DNA from: Oceanobacillus piezotolerans
Lineage (GTDB): Bacteria > Bacillota > Bacilli > Bacillales > Amphibacillaceae
NCBI RefSeq assembly: GCF_003665065.1
Contig: NZ_RCHR01000003.1
Coordinates: 372,001-436,000 of the forward strand
DNA: 64,000 bases
Direction of reading: 5' to 3'
Shown: in pieces, positions 48,000-58,159 of the stretch
How positions within the stretch are numbered: position 1 is the first letter of the stretch
Layout: every line of letters starts with the position of its first letter
Notes under the pieces: model-generated
What the model was told of the DNA's origin: nothing
Seen by the model: only the letters and a program-made list of their open reading frames with translations
The model's database searches: none
Position numbers and translations under genes: made by a program

Positions 48000-48905
48000 A
48001 TGTGGCTGGAGTTGCAAATATTTGGTTTTCGAGCGATGTGGAGTCCTTTCTTTTTTGTTTTTCTACTAGGGATTGGAATAGCCTATCATTTAATAACTGG
48101 ACCGTATCGAAAGCGTTTTGGTGGGCAGGAGAAGCCTAATAGAAACCAGAAAGTTTCTTTCTATTTAGGTTTACTGCTTATATATATTGCCAAGGGATCA
48201 CCTGTTGATTTACTGTCACACATTATGTTGACAGCCCACATGACACAAATGGCACTTTACTTAATTATCACACCAATCTTGATTATTAAGGGGCTGCCTG
48301 TTTGGATATGGAGAAATATTATAGAGGCCCCATTTGTTGGTTCTTTTCTGAGATTTGCAACAAAGCCAATTATTTCGTTGCTGCTGTTTAACGGTCTCTT
48401 TAGCATCTATCATATTCCAGTCATATTTAATTTTTCAAAATCTGCGCCCGTTGCACATACAACTATTCATGTGATATTACTTATTGCAGCATTTGTTATG
48501 TGGCTTCCTTTATTGGCTCCGATTAAAGAGTTTGATCATCTGAAGCCGATCTTGAAAGTAGGATATATCTTTGTGAATAGTGTGCTGATTACTCCTGCTT
48601 GTGTGCTAATTATTTTTTCATCTGTCCCGCTATACGCAGCATATACCCAAGACGGAGCATGGTTAACTGCTTTAAGTCTTTGTGTCCCAGGAGATGTTCT
48701 GAACAGTATCTCTACACAGCTTAATGGTCCTGAGACATTCTCACCGTTATCAGTGATGATTGATCAGCAATTAGGTGGTATTATAATGAAAGTTATACAA
48801 GAAATCGCCTATGGGTCAATATTAGCATCGATATTATTTAATTGGTTTAAGGAAGACGGAAATAAAATAGACCCGTTACCAGCAAATTCAGTTAAGTCTC
48901 GTTGA
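48000..48905 (+). CDS. ctaG: caa3 oxidase assembly protein CtaG
   Basis: 301 residues, seven helices, of the Bacillus CtaG_BacSu family (not the Cox11 family). Needed for active caa3 oxidase in B. subtilis. HIMLTAHMTQMALYL is a conserved His/Met stretch, suggestive of copper. GATGGAGTG precedes the ATG. Confidence 0.93.
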   Translation: MWLELQIFGFRAMWSPFFFVFLLGIGIAYHLITGPYRKRFGGQEKPNRNQKVSFYLGLLLIYIAKGSPVDLLSHIMLTAHMTQMALYLIITPILIIKGLPVWIWRNIIEAPFVGSFLRFATKPIISLLLFNGLFSIYHIPVIFNFSKSAPVAHTTIHVILLIAAFVMWLPLLAPIKEFDHLKPILKVGYIFVNSVLITPACVLIIFSSVPLYAAYTQDGAWLTALSLCVPGDVLNSISTQLNGPETFSPLSVMIDQQLGGIIMKVIQEIAYGSILASILFNWFKEDGNKIDPLPANSVKSR

Positions 48906-48938
48906 GTAACGAATGAAAAGATTACATAGAAAGGAAAG

Positions 48939-49403
48939 GTGAATAACTTGCCTTTTTTACCTACATTAAGTACATTTTTTATAGTATTAAGTGCTATCCT
49001 AGTTGCAATAGGTTGGTACTTTATTAGCATAAACAAAGTGAAAGCACATAAAAAAACAATGATTGCAGCAGCTGTTAGTGCACTCCTGTTTTTTACCATT
49101 TACATGTCACGAACCATTTTTATCGGGAATACTAGTTTCGGTGGTCCAGAGAATTTAAAGATATACTATACTGTTTTTCTTGTTTTTCATATTATCTTAG
49201 CAACAACAGGTGCTGTGTTCGGAATTATTACATTGACACTTGCTTTCAAGCGTAACATAACGAAACATAGAAAAATTGGCCCAGTAACATCAATTATATG
49301 GTTCTTTACTGCGATTACCGGAGTAATGGTATATTTATTCCTATATATCTTATTTGATACTGGACAAACTACCAATCTCTTCAGAGCAATTTTTGGACTT
49401 TAG
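48939..49403 (+). CDS. ctaM: DUF420 oxidase-maturation protein (YozB/CtaM)
   Basis: 154 residues, four helices; NLPFLPTLSTFFIVLSAILV at the start is typical of DUF420. The S. aureus homologue CtaM is required for aa3-type oxidase activity. Start either this GTG or the TTG at 48948, which has AAAGGTG at better spacing. Confidence 0.85.
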   Translation: MNNLPFLPTLSTFFIVLSAILVAIGWYFISINKVKAHKKTMIAAAVSALLFFTIYMSRTIFIGNTSFGGPENLKIYYTVFLVFHIILATTGAVFGIITLTLAFKRNITKHRKIGPVTSIIWFFTAITGVMVYLFLYILFDTGQTTNLFRAIFGL

Positions 49404-49408
49404 CAAAT

Positions 49409-49446
49409 AGAAAAGACGAGCGTATATACTACAGCTCGTCTTTTTG
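49409..49446. terminator. Bidirectional terminator
   Basis: AAAAGACGAGC / GCTCGTCTTTT, symmetric A/T tracts; lies between convergent genes. Confidence 0.85.
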
Positions 49447-49452
49447 GTTCTA

Positions 49453-49821
49453 TTAAGCTTTTTTGTATGGGGTAACATCATTTGCCACTTTAGTTAGTAG
49501 AGTATTGGCACGTTCAATCAATTCTTCGGAAAAGTTTTCTTCCTCTCCATATTCTACTCCATGTGGATAATAATGCTTTCCTAATAAAGGTGTTAGAAGC
49601 TTAATGACTGCATTACCCCTATCTACATCGCCTTCAATTGCATGCCCTTGTATACGAATATAATATGTAATGTTTTGCTCGTTTGAATCAATCTTGTAAT
49701 CATAGGTAACGCGTTCGTAATCCCATTGACCTGCACGGATAAAGGCGTTTTTCCCTGTAATATGGTCAAGAGGCTTTAAGTCTATCACTACATTGTCGAT
49801 TCCAGTGTTTTCGATTCTCAT
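49453..49821 (-). CDS. YugN-like family protein
   Basis: 122 residues; AGQWDYERVTYDYKID and YYIRIQG fit the YugN-like family. At this place B. subtilis has ylbA, a YugN-family member. The ATG 6 nt after GAGGTG is preferred over a GTG three codons earlier. Function unknown. Confidence 0.7.
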   Translation of the reverse strand: MRIENTGIDNVVIDLKPLDHITGKNAFIRAGQWDYERVTYDYKIDSNEQNITYYIRIQGHAIEGDVDRGNAVIKLLTPLLGKHYYPHGVEYGEEENFSEELIERANTLLTKVANDVTPYKKA

Positions 49822-50335
49822 TTTTTTCACCTCGCATAATTGTCCTCATTAATTTATATTAGTACGAAAACGCTTAATTTGCAACGAATATACTAATATA
49901 TTTCTTATTTTCTTAATAATTTATATAGTATTGGTTTGGGAATTCTGTCAGAAGTAAAACTTATTTTCACGAAAATAATCAAATAATTATATTGTTATTT
50001 GCTTATATAATGGTCTCACTTGATGTAACCCGTAGATTGAAGCAGCAATATTCTTCATCCACAGTTCGAAATGGAGGAGATTTAAAAGAACATTTGCAAA
50101 TTGTTATTCAGTTATTGAAAGCGATACGCAGTTATGTGGATCTGTAATTAATGAAATTTAAATAGGCTAAGGAACCTTACGCGTTTGATTAATAAGAATC
50201 ACTACAATTAGAGAAATTGCTTTCAGATAGTGGGTTAACTATGAAGAAGTTCGGTTAGCTTTTTCCGTTCTCACGTTAATGTGGCATTCGCATATTTTAT
50301 AGTGAATAAGTCTATTTATTGATGGAGGAAAGAAA
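49822..50335. other. Intergenic region upstream of ylbD
   Basis: About 510 bases. B. subtilis has ylbB and ylbC here; neither is recognisable. A 47-codon frame from 50010 has no ribosome site and I do not support it. Confidence 0.4.
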
Positions 50336-50752
50336 ATGGAAAAGGAGAATTTACATCCATCTGTCGTGCAATTTAAACGATTTGTTAATGACCATCCAGA
50401 ATTATTAAAAGAACTAAGGAAAACAGGGCGACCGTGGCAGGAATATTATGAAAAGTGGAGCTTGTTAGGAGAAGATGATCCCTTTTGGGATGAGTACAAG
50501 GCTCAGCCTAGTACAAGTAATTCAGACAAGAAAGAATCAGCAGATAAGGATTCGGAAAAAAGACAATTTGAACTGCTTGGTCAGCTCATGAAAGTTACGG
50601 AAAATATTGATATGAATAAAGTTCAAGGGCAAATTTCAAATTTGAGTAAAACAATTGGCACGGTACAGGAATTAATTGAACAATTTCAAAGTACAAAGAA
50701 ACCAAAAAATATAGGTCCTTCCAGAGATCCATTTAATTGGTTTAAAGATTAG
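50336..50752 (+). CDS. ylbD: YlbD, putative spore coat protein
   Basis: 138 residues: HPSVVQFKRFVNDHPEL and GRPWQEYYEKWSLLGEDDPFWDEY are the conserved parts; a helical C-terminal half follows. GGAGGAAAGAAA precedes the ATG. First of the ylbD-E-F run. Confidence 0.88.
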   Translation: MEKENLHPSVVQFKRFVNDHPELLKELRKTGRPWQEYYEKWSLLGEDDPFWDEYKAQPSTSNSDKKESADKDSEKRQFELLGQLMKVTENIDMNKVQGQISNLSKTIGTVQELIEQFQSTKKPKNIGPSRDPFNWFKD

Positions 50753-50767
50753 ATTAGGAGAGAGAGA

Positions 50768-51001
50768 ATGGATAAGCAGGTTCAAGAGTATTTAGCTAAG
50801 AATCCTAGTCTAGCAAATTTTATTCGTTATAATCCAGTGTGGTATCGGTACTTGACAAGGGACCCAAGCAGTATAAAAGAAATGGAAAAAGAAGCAAAGG
50901 TTTTTTATGGGAAGACAATCTCCCAAAGAGTGGAACGAATTAATAACAGTGTTCAAATGTTAAATATGGTGATGCAATTTGCAGGGGTGATGAAAGATTA
51001 A
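50768..51001 (+). CDS. ylbE: YlbE-like protein
   Basis: 77 residues; VQEYLAKNPSLANFIRYNPVWYRYL closely fits the YlbE family. It starts 15 nt after ylbD with AGGAGAGAGAG. Function unknown. Confidence 0.9.
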   Translation: MDKQVQEYLAKNPSLANFIRYNPVWYRYLTRDPSSIKEMEKEAKVFYGKTISQRVERINNSVQMLNMVMQFAGVMKD

Positions 51002-51058
51002 CACCTTTCCATTTTCATGTTCATAAATAAATGATAAAATGGACATGGAGGTGTTTAT

Positions 51059-51496
51059 ATGATAGGCACACTTGAATATGTTGAGATTCTTGACCATTCA
51101 GAGAAGCTTGGAAAAATGGTGCTTGAATCTGATGTGATGGAAGCCTATACTCAGTCTAAGATAGCATTGAACCAAGATGAAGAAGCAAAAAAGCTGATTA
51201 AAGCTTTTAACGATATGAAGAGTCACTATGAGGACATACAACGTTTTGGAAGGTATCACCCTGATTATAATGAAATAATGAAAAAGGTGAGGTACACCAA
51301 ACGTGAAATGGATATGCATGAAAAAGTTGCCTCTTTTAAAATAGCGGAACGTAATCTGCAAAAGCTATTAGATGAAATCAGTCAATATGTCGCATTAAGT
51401 GTCAGTGAACAAGTCAAGGCACCTAAAGACGGGGCAGCATTTACAGATAGCGGCTGTGGATGTGGCAGTGGTGGAGCTTGTGGTTGTGCTTCATAA
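51059..51496 (+). CDS. ricF: YlbF/RicF regulator
   Basis: 145-residue helical YlbF/YmcA-family protein. With RicA and RicT it forms the Y-complex that controls RNase Y cleavage and affects sporulation, competence and biofilm. The Cys-rich tail (CGCGSGGACGC) matches the segment that binds an iron-sulfur cluster in B. subtilis. GGAGGTG lies 7 nt before the ATG. Confidence 0.9.
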   Translation: MIGTLEYVEILDHSEKLGKMVLESDVMEAYTQSKIALNQDEEAKKLIKAFNDMKSHYEDIQRFGRYHPDYNEIMKKVRYTKREMDMHEKVASFKIAERNLQKLLDEISQYVALSVSEQVKAPKDGAAFTDSGCGCGSGGACGCAS

Positions 51497-51500
51497 TAAT

Positions 51501-51535
51501 CAGCTGACTTTCAGTGTTTAGCTGAAAGTCAGTTG
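51501..51535 (+). terminator. Hairpin after ricF
   Basis: 14-bp stem CAGCTGACTTTCAG / CTGAAAGTCAGTTG without a T-run; may stabilise the 3' end rather than terminate. Confidence 0.5.
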
Positions 51536-51665
51536 ACCTTAAGAGCATTGTACATAGAACTAAGCTATAATTGCTATGGAGGGATTGATTGTCCCTGGTT
51601 CGGATGGGTAGCAAATACTTTTCATAATTAAAGATAATAGGTATAAAATGAGTGAGGTCAAGAAT

Positions 51666-51941
51666 ATGAGAACAAATCGCCAGGGGTTAGTTGTTTGGTT
51701 TCAACATATGAAAAACTTAAAGCAGATTAAGCGGTTCGGTAATTTAATTTATGCATCTAAGAAGTTAAAATATGCAATAATATATGTCAATCAATCAGAT
51801 GTTAATCAAGTGGAGAATAAATTAAATCGTTTGCCATTTGTATTAAAAATAGAACATTCCTATAAGCCTTTTGTACGAACAGACTTTGAGAATGCTTTAC
51901 CAGACAAAGCAAAACAGTATGATTATAAAATGGGAATATAA
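51666..51941 (+). CDS. ylbG: YlbG family protein (UPF0298)
   Basis: 91 residues; RQGLVVWFQHMKNLKQIKRFG and RLPFVLKIEHSYKPF are family-typical. The second ATG with GAGGT 7 nt upstream is chosen. Function unknown. Confidence 0.9.
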   Translation: MRTNRQGLVVWFQHMKNLKQIKRFGNLIYASKKLKYAIIYVNQSDVNQVENKLNRLPFVLKIEHSYKPFVRTDFENALPDKAKQYDYKMGI

Positions 51942-52017
51942 AGTGAAATATTAATTCATAATACGCTTGATTGTTAATGGCTTTCCGTCTTCTATAGCGG
52001 TGAAAAAAAGAAAAAAA

Positions 52018-52044
52018 CCTGCAGAATAATTAATTCTGCAGGTC
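52018..52044 (+). terminator. Terminator-like hairpin upstream of rsmD
   Basis: CCTGCAGAAT / ATTCTGCAGG with a short loop, then TCCCTTTGTTTTTT. The remainder of 51942-52279 has only a weak CCCTTTG / CAAAGGG stem and no gene. Confidence 0.65.
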
Positions 52045-52279
52045 CCTTTGTTTTTTCAAAGAAAAACAAATAGGCAAAGGGAGAGGAGAAACCGGAAGAA
52101 GAACTTATGGGGAAGTTTAAGTCTTCTCCGTGTTTGAAACAACCAGTTAACCAGTTGTATCACTATGTATTATGTACCTGGAAAAAATTATTATACATGA
52201 AATCAGTTAATTTCTATTTTGCAGATAAGCTTATTTATGGTAGGATAAAAGTCGAATAGTTCATATTAGAGGTGTCATC

Positions 52280-52834
52280 ATGCGTGTTATAGCAGGAGAT
52301 TTTAAAGGACGACAATTAAAAGCAGTCCCAGGTAAAACAACTAGACCAACAACAGATAAAGTTAAAGAGTCTATCTTTCAAATGCTTGGTCCTTTTTTCG
52401 AAGGGGGAAAGGTGCTGGATTTGTTTGCCGGCAGCGGCTCACTGGGTATAGAGGCAATGAGCAGAGGGATGGATTATGGAGTATTTGTAGATAAGCATCC
52501 GAAAGCAATACATACAATTACTGAAAATCTAAAGACATTGCATTTATTGAATAGAACAGAGATGTTTAGGGCTGATGCCTTTCGTGCTTTAAAAGGTGCG
52601 GCTAAAAGAGAATTGCGGTTTGATTTAATATTGCTTGATCCTCCATATGGTAAAGTGGATTATAAAAAATTAATAGAAGATATCCTTGAATTAAATTTAA
52701 TAAGCTCTTACGGTTTGATTTATTGTGAACACAATCCATCTGAACATCTGCCAGAGAGCAATGATAAATTAAACCTTTTGAAACAAGAGAAATATGGAGA
52801 GACAATTGGAATAACTATTTACCAGAAGAAATAA
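52280..52834 (+). CDS. rsmD: 16S rRNA (guanine966-N2)-methyltransferase
   Basis: 184 residues. SAM-binding VLDLFAGSGSLGIEAMSRG and catalytic LLDPPYGK are present. RNA-binding N terminus MRVIAGDFKGRQLKA. It ends 23 nt before coaD, and the pair is conserved in Bacilli. Confidence 0.95.
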   Translation: MRVIAGDFKGRQLKAVPGKTTRPTTDKVKESIFQMLGPFFEGGKVLDLFAGSGSLGIEAMSRGMDYGVFVDKHPKAIHTITENLKTLHLLNRTEMFRADAFRALKGAAKRELRFDLILLDPPYGKVDYKKLIEDILELNLISSYGLIYCEHNPSEHLPESNDKLNLLKQEKYGETIGITIYQKK

Positions 52835-52842
52835 ATCTTTAA

Positions 52843-53343
<501 letters not shown>

Positions 53344-53503
53344 AAGGTTTCATTAAAGTCTTGTAAGAGTGAGAACATCTAATTGAGATTCTCTGTTCCT
53401 GTAAGTCAATCGTCGCTGAGGAAGTTTCTCCTACCTTAAGACAAACAGAGTATTAAACGTTTACATATCAATTGCACAGATTGTTTTTTGAACGCTCACT
53501 TAT

Positions 53504-53541
53504 TAAAAATGGCGGGGTCTATTTGACTCCGCCATTTTTAA
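53504..53541. terminator. Bidirectional terminator overlapping the ylbJ end
   Basis: AAAAATGGCGGGGTC / GACTCCGCCATTTTT, one mismatch. The right side encodes the last codons of ylbJ. Confidence 0.9.
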
Positions 53542-54733
53542 CGTTTCTCCGAAGTAGTATGATAATAGCTACCATTAATGCGAGGAGGGTAATGATCGGC
53601 CCGATATCTTGCAGTTTCTCCATTAATCCCATCCATTCAACATCTATTGGCTGATAAACTGGTATATCTTTTAACTCAAAGGTTTGCTTATTTAGATAAA
53701 GAGGTTGGAAGAGAATAATGGTTAATATACTAGCAATTGTCCCATGCAATAATCGTGAAATAAAGTATGGCAGAAATCGAATATCTGTTTTTGCTAATAT
53801 ACTAGCTACTTGTGCTTGGACAGAAAATCCATTGAAACCTAGTATAAAGCTTACAAATATTGCTTGTTGCAATAATGGACTAGAGGTGATTTGGGAAATC
53901 ATATTTGCACCTATTGTGATTTCAAATAGACCTGAGATGAATGGAAGTGCAAATGACTCAGGTAGTGAAATAATGGAAAAAATGAAAGCAAATATAGAAG
54001 AAATCATAGACGACACACCAACTAAAAATAGCAATTTAATGATAACGGAGAACAAAACGATGAATCCACCAATCATAACGAGTGTTTTGATGGAATTTAT
54101 AACAGCATCACCTAAAATCTCTCCTACTGGCCTATTAGCCTTTATTCTAGCCTCATGCATTTCCCAAAAAGCTTGCTTAACTGAAAACCTTCTTGCATGC
54201 TTCTTATAAGTAGTTTCATATTGACGCCCATGGAACCGCATGCATATCCCTACCATTGCATTTCCTAAATAATGAGAAGTAGCTAGCAGAATACCTAATT
54301 TAGCATCATGAAAAAAGCCAGCTGAAATTGCCCCAAAGATAAATAAAGGGCTTGAATTGTTTGTAAATGAAACAAGTCTTTCAGCTTCTACTTGAGTTAA
54401 CTGTTTCTCTTCTCGTAGCCGTGCTGCTATCTTAGCTCCTGTAGGATAGCCACTAACCATTCCCATGATCATACCAAAACTTCCTACTCCAGGAACGTTA
54501 AACAATGGTCGCATAACAGGCTCAAATAATCTTCCTATAAACTTTACAACACCAAAAGCAATGAGTAGCTCGGAAATGATAAAAAAGGGTAATAAAGATG
54601 GAAATACTACTTCCCACCACAAATTTAAGCCTCGGATACTTGCTTCCAAGGTTTGATCTGGAAATTTGATTAGGCAGAATGTGATAAATACAGTCGCACT
54701 TGAAAATAGAATAGTATGAATAATTGGTTTCAA
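53519..54733 (-). CDS. ylbJ: Sporulation integral membrane protein YlbJ
   Basis: 404 residues with about eight to ten helices and Gate-type nucleoside-recognition segments (GMVSGYPTGAKIAA, ERLVSFTNNSSPLFI). B. subtilis YlbJ is needed for spore cortex formation. TTG start 7 nt after AGGGGG. Convergent with coaD. Confidence 0.93.
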   Translation of the reverse strand: MKPIIHTILFSSATVFITFCLIKFPDQTLEASIRGLNLWWEVVFPSLLPFFIISELLIAFGVVKFIGRLFEPVMRPLFNVPGVGSFGMIMGMVSGYPTGAKIAARLREEKQLTQVEAERLVSFTNNSSPLFIFGAISAGFFHDAKLGILLATSHYLGNAMVGICMRFHGRQYETTYKKHARRFSVKQAFWEMHEARIKANRPVGEILGDAVINSIKTLVMIGGFIVLFSVIIKLLFLVGVSSMISSIFAFIFSIISLPESFALPFISGLFEITIGANMISQITSSPLLQQAIFVSFILGFNGFSVQAQVASILAKTDIRFLPYFISRLLHGTIASILTIILFQPLYLNKQTFELKDIPVYQPIDVEWMGLMEKLQDIGPIITLLALMVAIIILLRRNVKNGGVK

Positions 54734-55277
54734 GTAGTTTCCCCCTAGTTAGTGTGCTGCTTATAGCTGCCAAAGGATAATCTGTGTGTTATTGCAGGTA
54801 TACTGACCGACCACAGGAAACGAAGGTATTAAGGTGCAGTGCCTGCAGTTAATTAGCATCAATTTGCCAAGAAGTAAGACGAATATGCATGGTAAACCCC
54901 GCTCAAGTAATTCTAGGAAAGTCAAGAATCATAAAAGGGCGTTCGCTAAATCATAAGCCCGATTTCTTTATCTGACAAACGGTTGGGTAGGGAGAGTTAA
55001 AACTGCCACCCCTAATATCTTCGTTTCTTAATATGACCTTCTCTCTGTTGAATGAAAATTCACTTTTTACCTATTGAAGATGGCCGTTGCTCTGTACATC
55101 TGCATTTGTTAGTAGTAGAATATTTCTATCCGCGACCATGATTAGGAGATTCAATTGTACAAGTCTTTATCAATATACGCTCATACATACCTTATTTATG
55201 CCATACACTTTTGATAAAAGTATTAATAAGCAACTGCTATCTTACTAGAAGAGCGGGAAGGAGATTAGAATTACAGG
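54734..55277. other. Intergenic region between ylbJ and ylbL
   Basis: About 540 bases between divergent genes. B. subtilis carries ylbK (patatin-like) here; I see no trace of it. No supported gene, some GC-richer stretches near 54940-55020. Confidence 0.45.
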
Positions 55278-56291
55278 ATGAATTTTACAAAAAGAAACGT
55301 CATTTATCTATTCGTTGTTATCGTGTTGGCGTATTTTTTAGCGTCATATCAACTTCCTTATTATATTCAACGCCCTGGCGGGGCAGATGAACTTAACCCC
55401 ATTGTAAATGTGGAAAATGGTTTCGAAAGTAAAGGGGACATGCACCTTGTAACGGTAAGTGGTTTACAGGCAACTCCGATCCAATATGCACTTGCAAAAA
55501 TCCTTCCTCATAGTGAAATTCTCCCTTTAGAAGCGGTATTTCCAGAAGGAATTTCACAGGATGAGTATATGGAAGCTCAACTACAGGTGATGGAAAGTTC
55601 ACAAGAAGCGGCAACAGTTGTAGCTTATAGTGCTGCTGACGCAAATATAACGATAGAGTACAATGGAGTATATGTTGTCAGCGTTGTTCAGGGATTACCT
55701 GCTGAAGGAAAACTGGAAACTGGTGATCGAATTATAGGAATAGATGGGTTGGAAATAGAGGAAGCAAATGACTTAATAAATTATGTGGATGACAAACAGG
55801 AAGGAGACTCGATTACATTAACCTATGTTAGGGATGGGGAGTCACATACAACAGATATTACTTTAGAGCTTATTGACGATTCTATCAATAAAGCAGGGAT
55901 TGGCATAAGCTTGGTTACGGACCGTCATGTTACAGTTAGCCCTGAAATAGAATTTTCCAGCGGAAGTATTGGAGGGCCTAGTGCAGGCTTAATGTTTTCA
56001 TTGGAAATCTATGATCAATTAACAGAGAAAGATTTAACGAATGGACTTGAAATTGCTGGTACTGGTGAAATTGATTATGATGGCAATGTCCATCGTATTG
56101 GAGGTATTGATAAAAAAATAGTAGCAGCAGATAGAAAAGGCATCGATATTTTCTTTGCTCCAAATGAAAATGGGAGAAAAGACTCCAATTACGAGGAAGC
56201 CAAGCGGAAAGCTGAAGAAATTAATACGGATATGGTTATCATACCTGTAGATACTTTTGAGGACGCATTAAACTATTTGGAACAATTATAG
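55278..56291 (+). CDS. ylbL: PDZ-Lon (SepM/YlbL) membrane protease
   Basis: 337 residues: one N-terminal helix (~8-25), a PDZ domain (~115-200, GLPAEGKLETGDRIIGIDG) and a Lon-type catalytic domain with Ser in GGPSAGLMFS and Lys in GGIDKKIVAA. It processes extracellular proteins; the streptococcal homologue SepM cuts a pheromone. GGAAGGAG lies 14 nt before the ATG. Its UAG stop is the first triplet of repeat copy C. Confidence 0.93.
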   Translation: MNFTKRNVIYLFVVIVLAYFLASYQLPYYIQRPGGADELNPIVNVENGFESKGDMHLVTVSGLQATPIQYALAKILPHSEILPLEAVFPEGISQDEYMEAQLQVMESSQEAATVVAYSAADANITIEYNGVYVVSVVQGLPAEGKLETGDRIIGIDGLEIEEANDLINYVDDKQEGDSITLTYVRDGESHTTDITLELIDDSINKAGIGISLVTDRHVTVSPEIEFSSGSIGGPSAGLMFSLEIYDQLTEKDLTNGLEIAGTGEIDYDGNVHRIGGIDKKIVAADRKGIDIFFAPNENGRKDSNYEEAKRKAEEINTDMVIIPVDTFEDALNYLEQL

Positions 56292-56673
56292 GAACAAAGG
56301 CGCAAGCGCCCTTACAGGCTAAAAACGCGACGTCCTGTCGCAACGCCTGGGACTGCGATTACTAGTCCCATCGAAAAGATTTGCCAGGTGATGTGACGTT
56401 CTTAATCGAACTTCTCCTACCGCAATGAGATAAAGGAAACATGCCCCTTTATGGGGTATACCGACGTTGGCGAAGCCGATTTTAGTCGGCACTTCCTTTA
56501 TCTGGACATAGGAAGTTCGACTATGTCGAACTGTCATCGTAGTGGAGGAGTGTGAAGTTTGGGACTGGGCGTGCTCCTCCCACCAAAAGATCGCTTAGCT
56601 TTAGCGCTGGAGCCGGACGTGGCTTTTCGTATGATAAGAATTATCTACAGGTCGTTCACTTTATAATTTCCTA
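56289..56673 (+). repeat. 3'-end-associated repeat family, copy C
   Basis: Begins TAGGAACAAAGGCGCAAGCG at the ylbL stop and ends at TTATAATTTCCTA, abutting the ylbM terminator. The longest copy: an extra segment (56311-56395) carries the 33-nt module shared with the element at 10747. Core stems: GATAAAGGAA / TTCCTTTATC, GTTCGAC-TAT-GTCGAAC, GGCGAAGCC and CCCC-TTTAT-GGGG. Confidence 0.85.
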
Positions 56674-56679
56674 AAATAT

Positions 56680-56726
56680 AAGTAAAGACATAGACTCGCT
56701 AATAAGAGCTGATTCTATGTCTTTTC
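56680..56726 (-). terminator. Terminator of ylbM/tmcAL
   Basis: AAAGACATAGA / TCTATGTCTTT stem with a 19-nt loop; it becomes T-rich on the minus strand. Confidence 0.7.
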
Positions 56727-56729
56727 CTT

Positions 56730-57941
56730 TTATAATATAATAGGTGAACGCAATTCTTGTTTGAATAGCTTTATTCGATTAGTTGGCTTGAGTATGCTGT
56801 AATATGCATTAGTAGCTTTCTCCTCAAGCTTCAATACAGGAGAATTGCTTTTATTAAATTTATCGATAAGTGGAACATTTATATTTTTTTTAACCTGATT
56901 TAAGTATGCTTGTCCCTTTTCCGTAAAACCTAATACACGTACATATGGTACATTTGGTTTCGCCAGCCATTCTTCTATGTCTTCTTTTCTTGTGTTGGTT
57001 AAAAGATGGACAAACATTCGTTGAATCCTTGTCCAAGTGTAGCGCTTTGTCTTTATTAACCGAACCCATTCTTCAAAAGAATGGGCATCTTTTGCGGTCT
57101 TCTTAATTCTGTATTCTAATCCCTCTACAACACCATGTATAGCTTTTACCTCATCTTCGGACATAGTCAGTATTCTATATTGCAAATAAGGGAAGTAGCT
57201 TTCCCAATGATGCCAAGTAGATGCATGATGGTAGTATTGTTCTAACTGTTCAATGGTTACAGCGGGAATAGTTTGTGCGATTTTATTAGTTATTTTTCCC
57301 TCATGAAAAAGCTCGTTTCTTATACTTGTTGCACTTGCGATCGGATTCGAAATCGCTATATCGTGGAAGTTATTCTTTGTACGCTCAATGGTTAATGGCT
57401 GGATAGATAACTTATTATCATAGATAGCTTTCACGTAACTAAATCCTAGTATATTATTTGGCTTATTCAAATTTAATGCTAGGTCATCTAATCCGATTTC
57501 TCTATAAGCTTGTTTGCTAGCCTCCGGAAAGGATAATCCAGCGCTTAATTTAACTTTAAGTATTCTATTATATTCAATTCTGTGCTTTGTAATTTCGTTC
57601 TGAGCCTTAATGAATCTGGAAATATCTCCGGATTCACTACCAAAGCAGATGCTTGAAACTCCAATTTCATTCAGAGTTAAGACTGCCCCCTTTGCGAAGT
57701 GATCACTATTCTGAACGGAGTATATATAGGGGAGTTCAAGTACAATATCAACACCTGAAGCAAGTGCGGCTTTGGTGCGATGGTATTTATCTATAATAGC
57801 TGGTTCTCCTCGCTGCAAAAAAGAGCCACTCATTACTGCAATCATGCAGTCTGCATTGGAAGCGAGTCTGGCTTGATTAATATGGTATAAATGACCAAGA
57901 TGAAAAGGGTTATACTCGACAATTAAGCCACATGCATTCAT
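56730..57941 (-). CDS. tmcAL: tRNA(Met) cytidine acetate ligase TmcAL (YlbM)
   Basis: 403-residue nucleotidyltransferase-like enzyme that makes N4-acetylcytidine at the wobble base of elongator tRNA-Met using acetate and ATP. The signature GLIVEYNPFHLGHLYHINQA is at the N terminus, with SGSFLQRGEPA and SVQNSDHFAKGAV following. Divergent from ylbN. Confidence 0.93.
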   Translation of the reverse strand: MNACGLIVEYNPFHLGHLYHINQARLASNADCMIAVMSGSFLQRGEPAIIDKYHRTKAALASGVDIVLELPYIYSVQNSDHFAKGAVLTLNEIGVSSICFGSESGDISRFIKAQNEITKHRIEYNRILKVKLSAGLSFPEASKQAYREIGLDDLALNLNKPNNILGFSYVKAIYDNKLSIQPLTIERTKNNFHDIAISNPIASATSIRNELFHEGKITNKIAQTIPAVTIEQLEQYYHHASTWHHWESYFPYLQYRILTMSEDEVKAIHGVVEGLEYRIKKTAKDAHSFEEWVRLIKTKRYTWTRIQRMFVHLLTNTRKEDIEEWLAKPNVPYVRVLGFTEKGQAYLNQVKKNINVPLIDKFNKSNSPVLKLEEKATNAYYSILKPTNRIKLFKQELRSPIIL

Positions 57942-58104
57942 AGGCTCAACTCCTAATTTAATTTAATAACTATTGTATCAAAAATCAGTAATAGTAGCAC
58001 GTAACTGTACATAGCTGAAAGGTAATAAGGAAATATGTTAAAATGATTAGGAATCGTTTATGAATGAAGTGAAAGGGGATAATATTAGGTGTAAAGAAAA
58101 CATA

Positions 58105-58133
58105 TTGACAAATATCTATTTTTCTTTTACAAT
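58105..58133 (+). promoter_or_regulatory. Sigma-A promoter of ylbN-rpmF
   Basis: Consensus TTGACA, 17-bp spacer, TACAAT, 26 nt before the ylbN start. Confidence 0.8.
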
Positions 58134-58159
58134 AACTCTTGTTGCCTTGAGGTGAAAAA

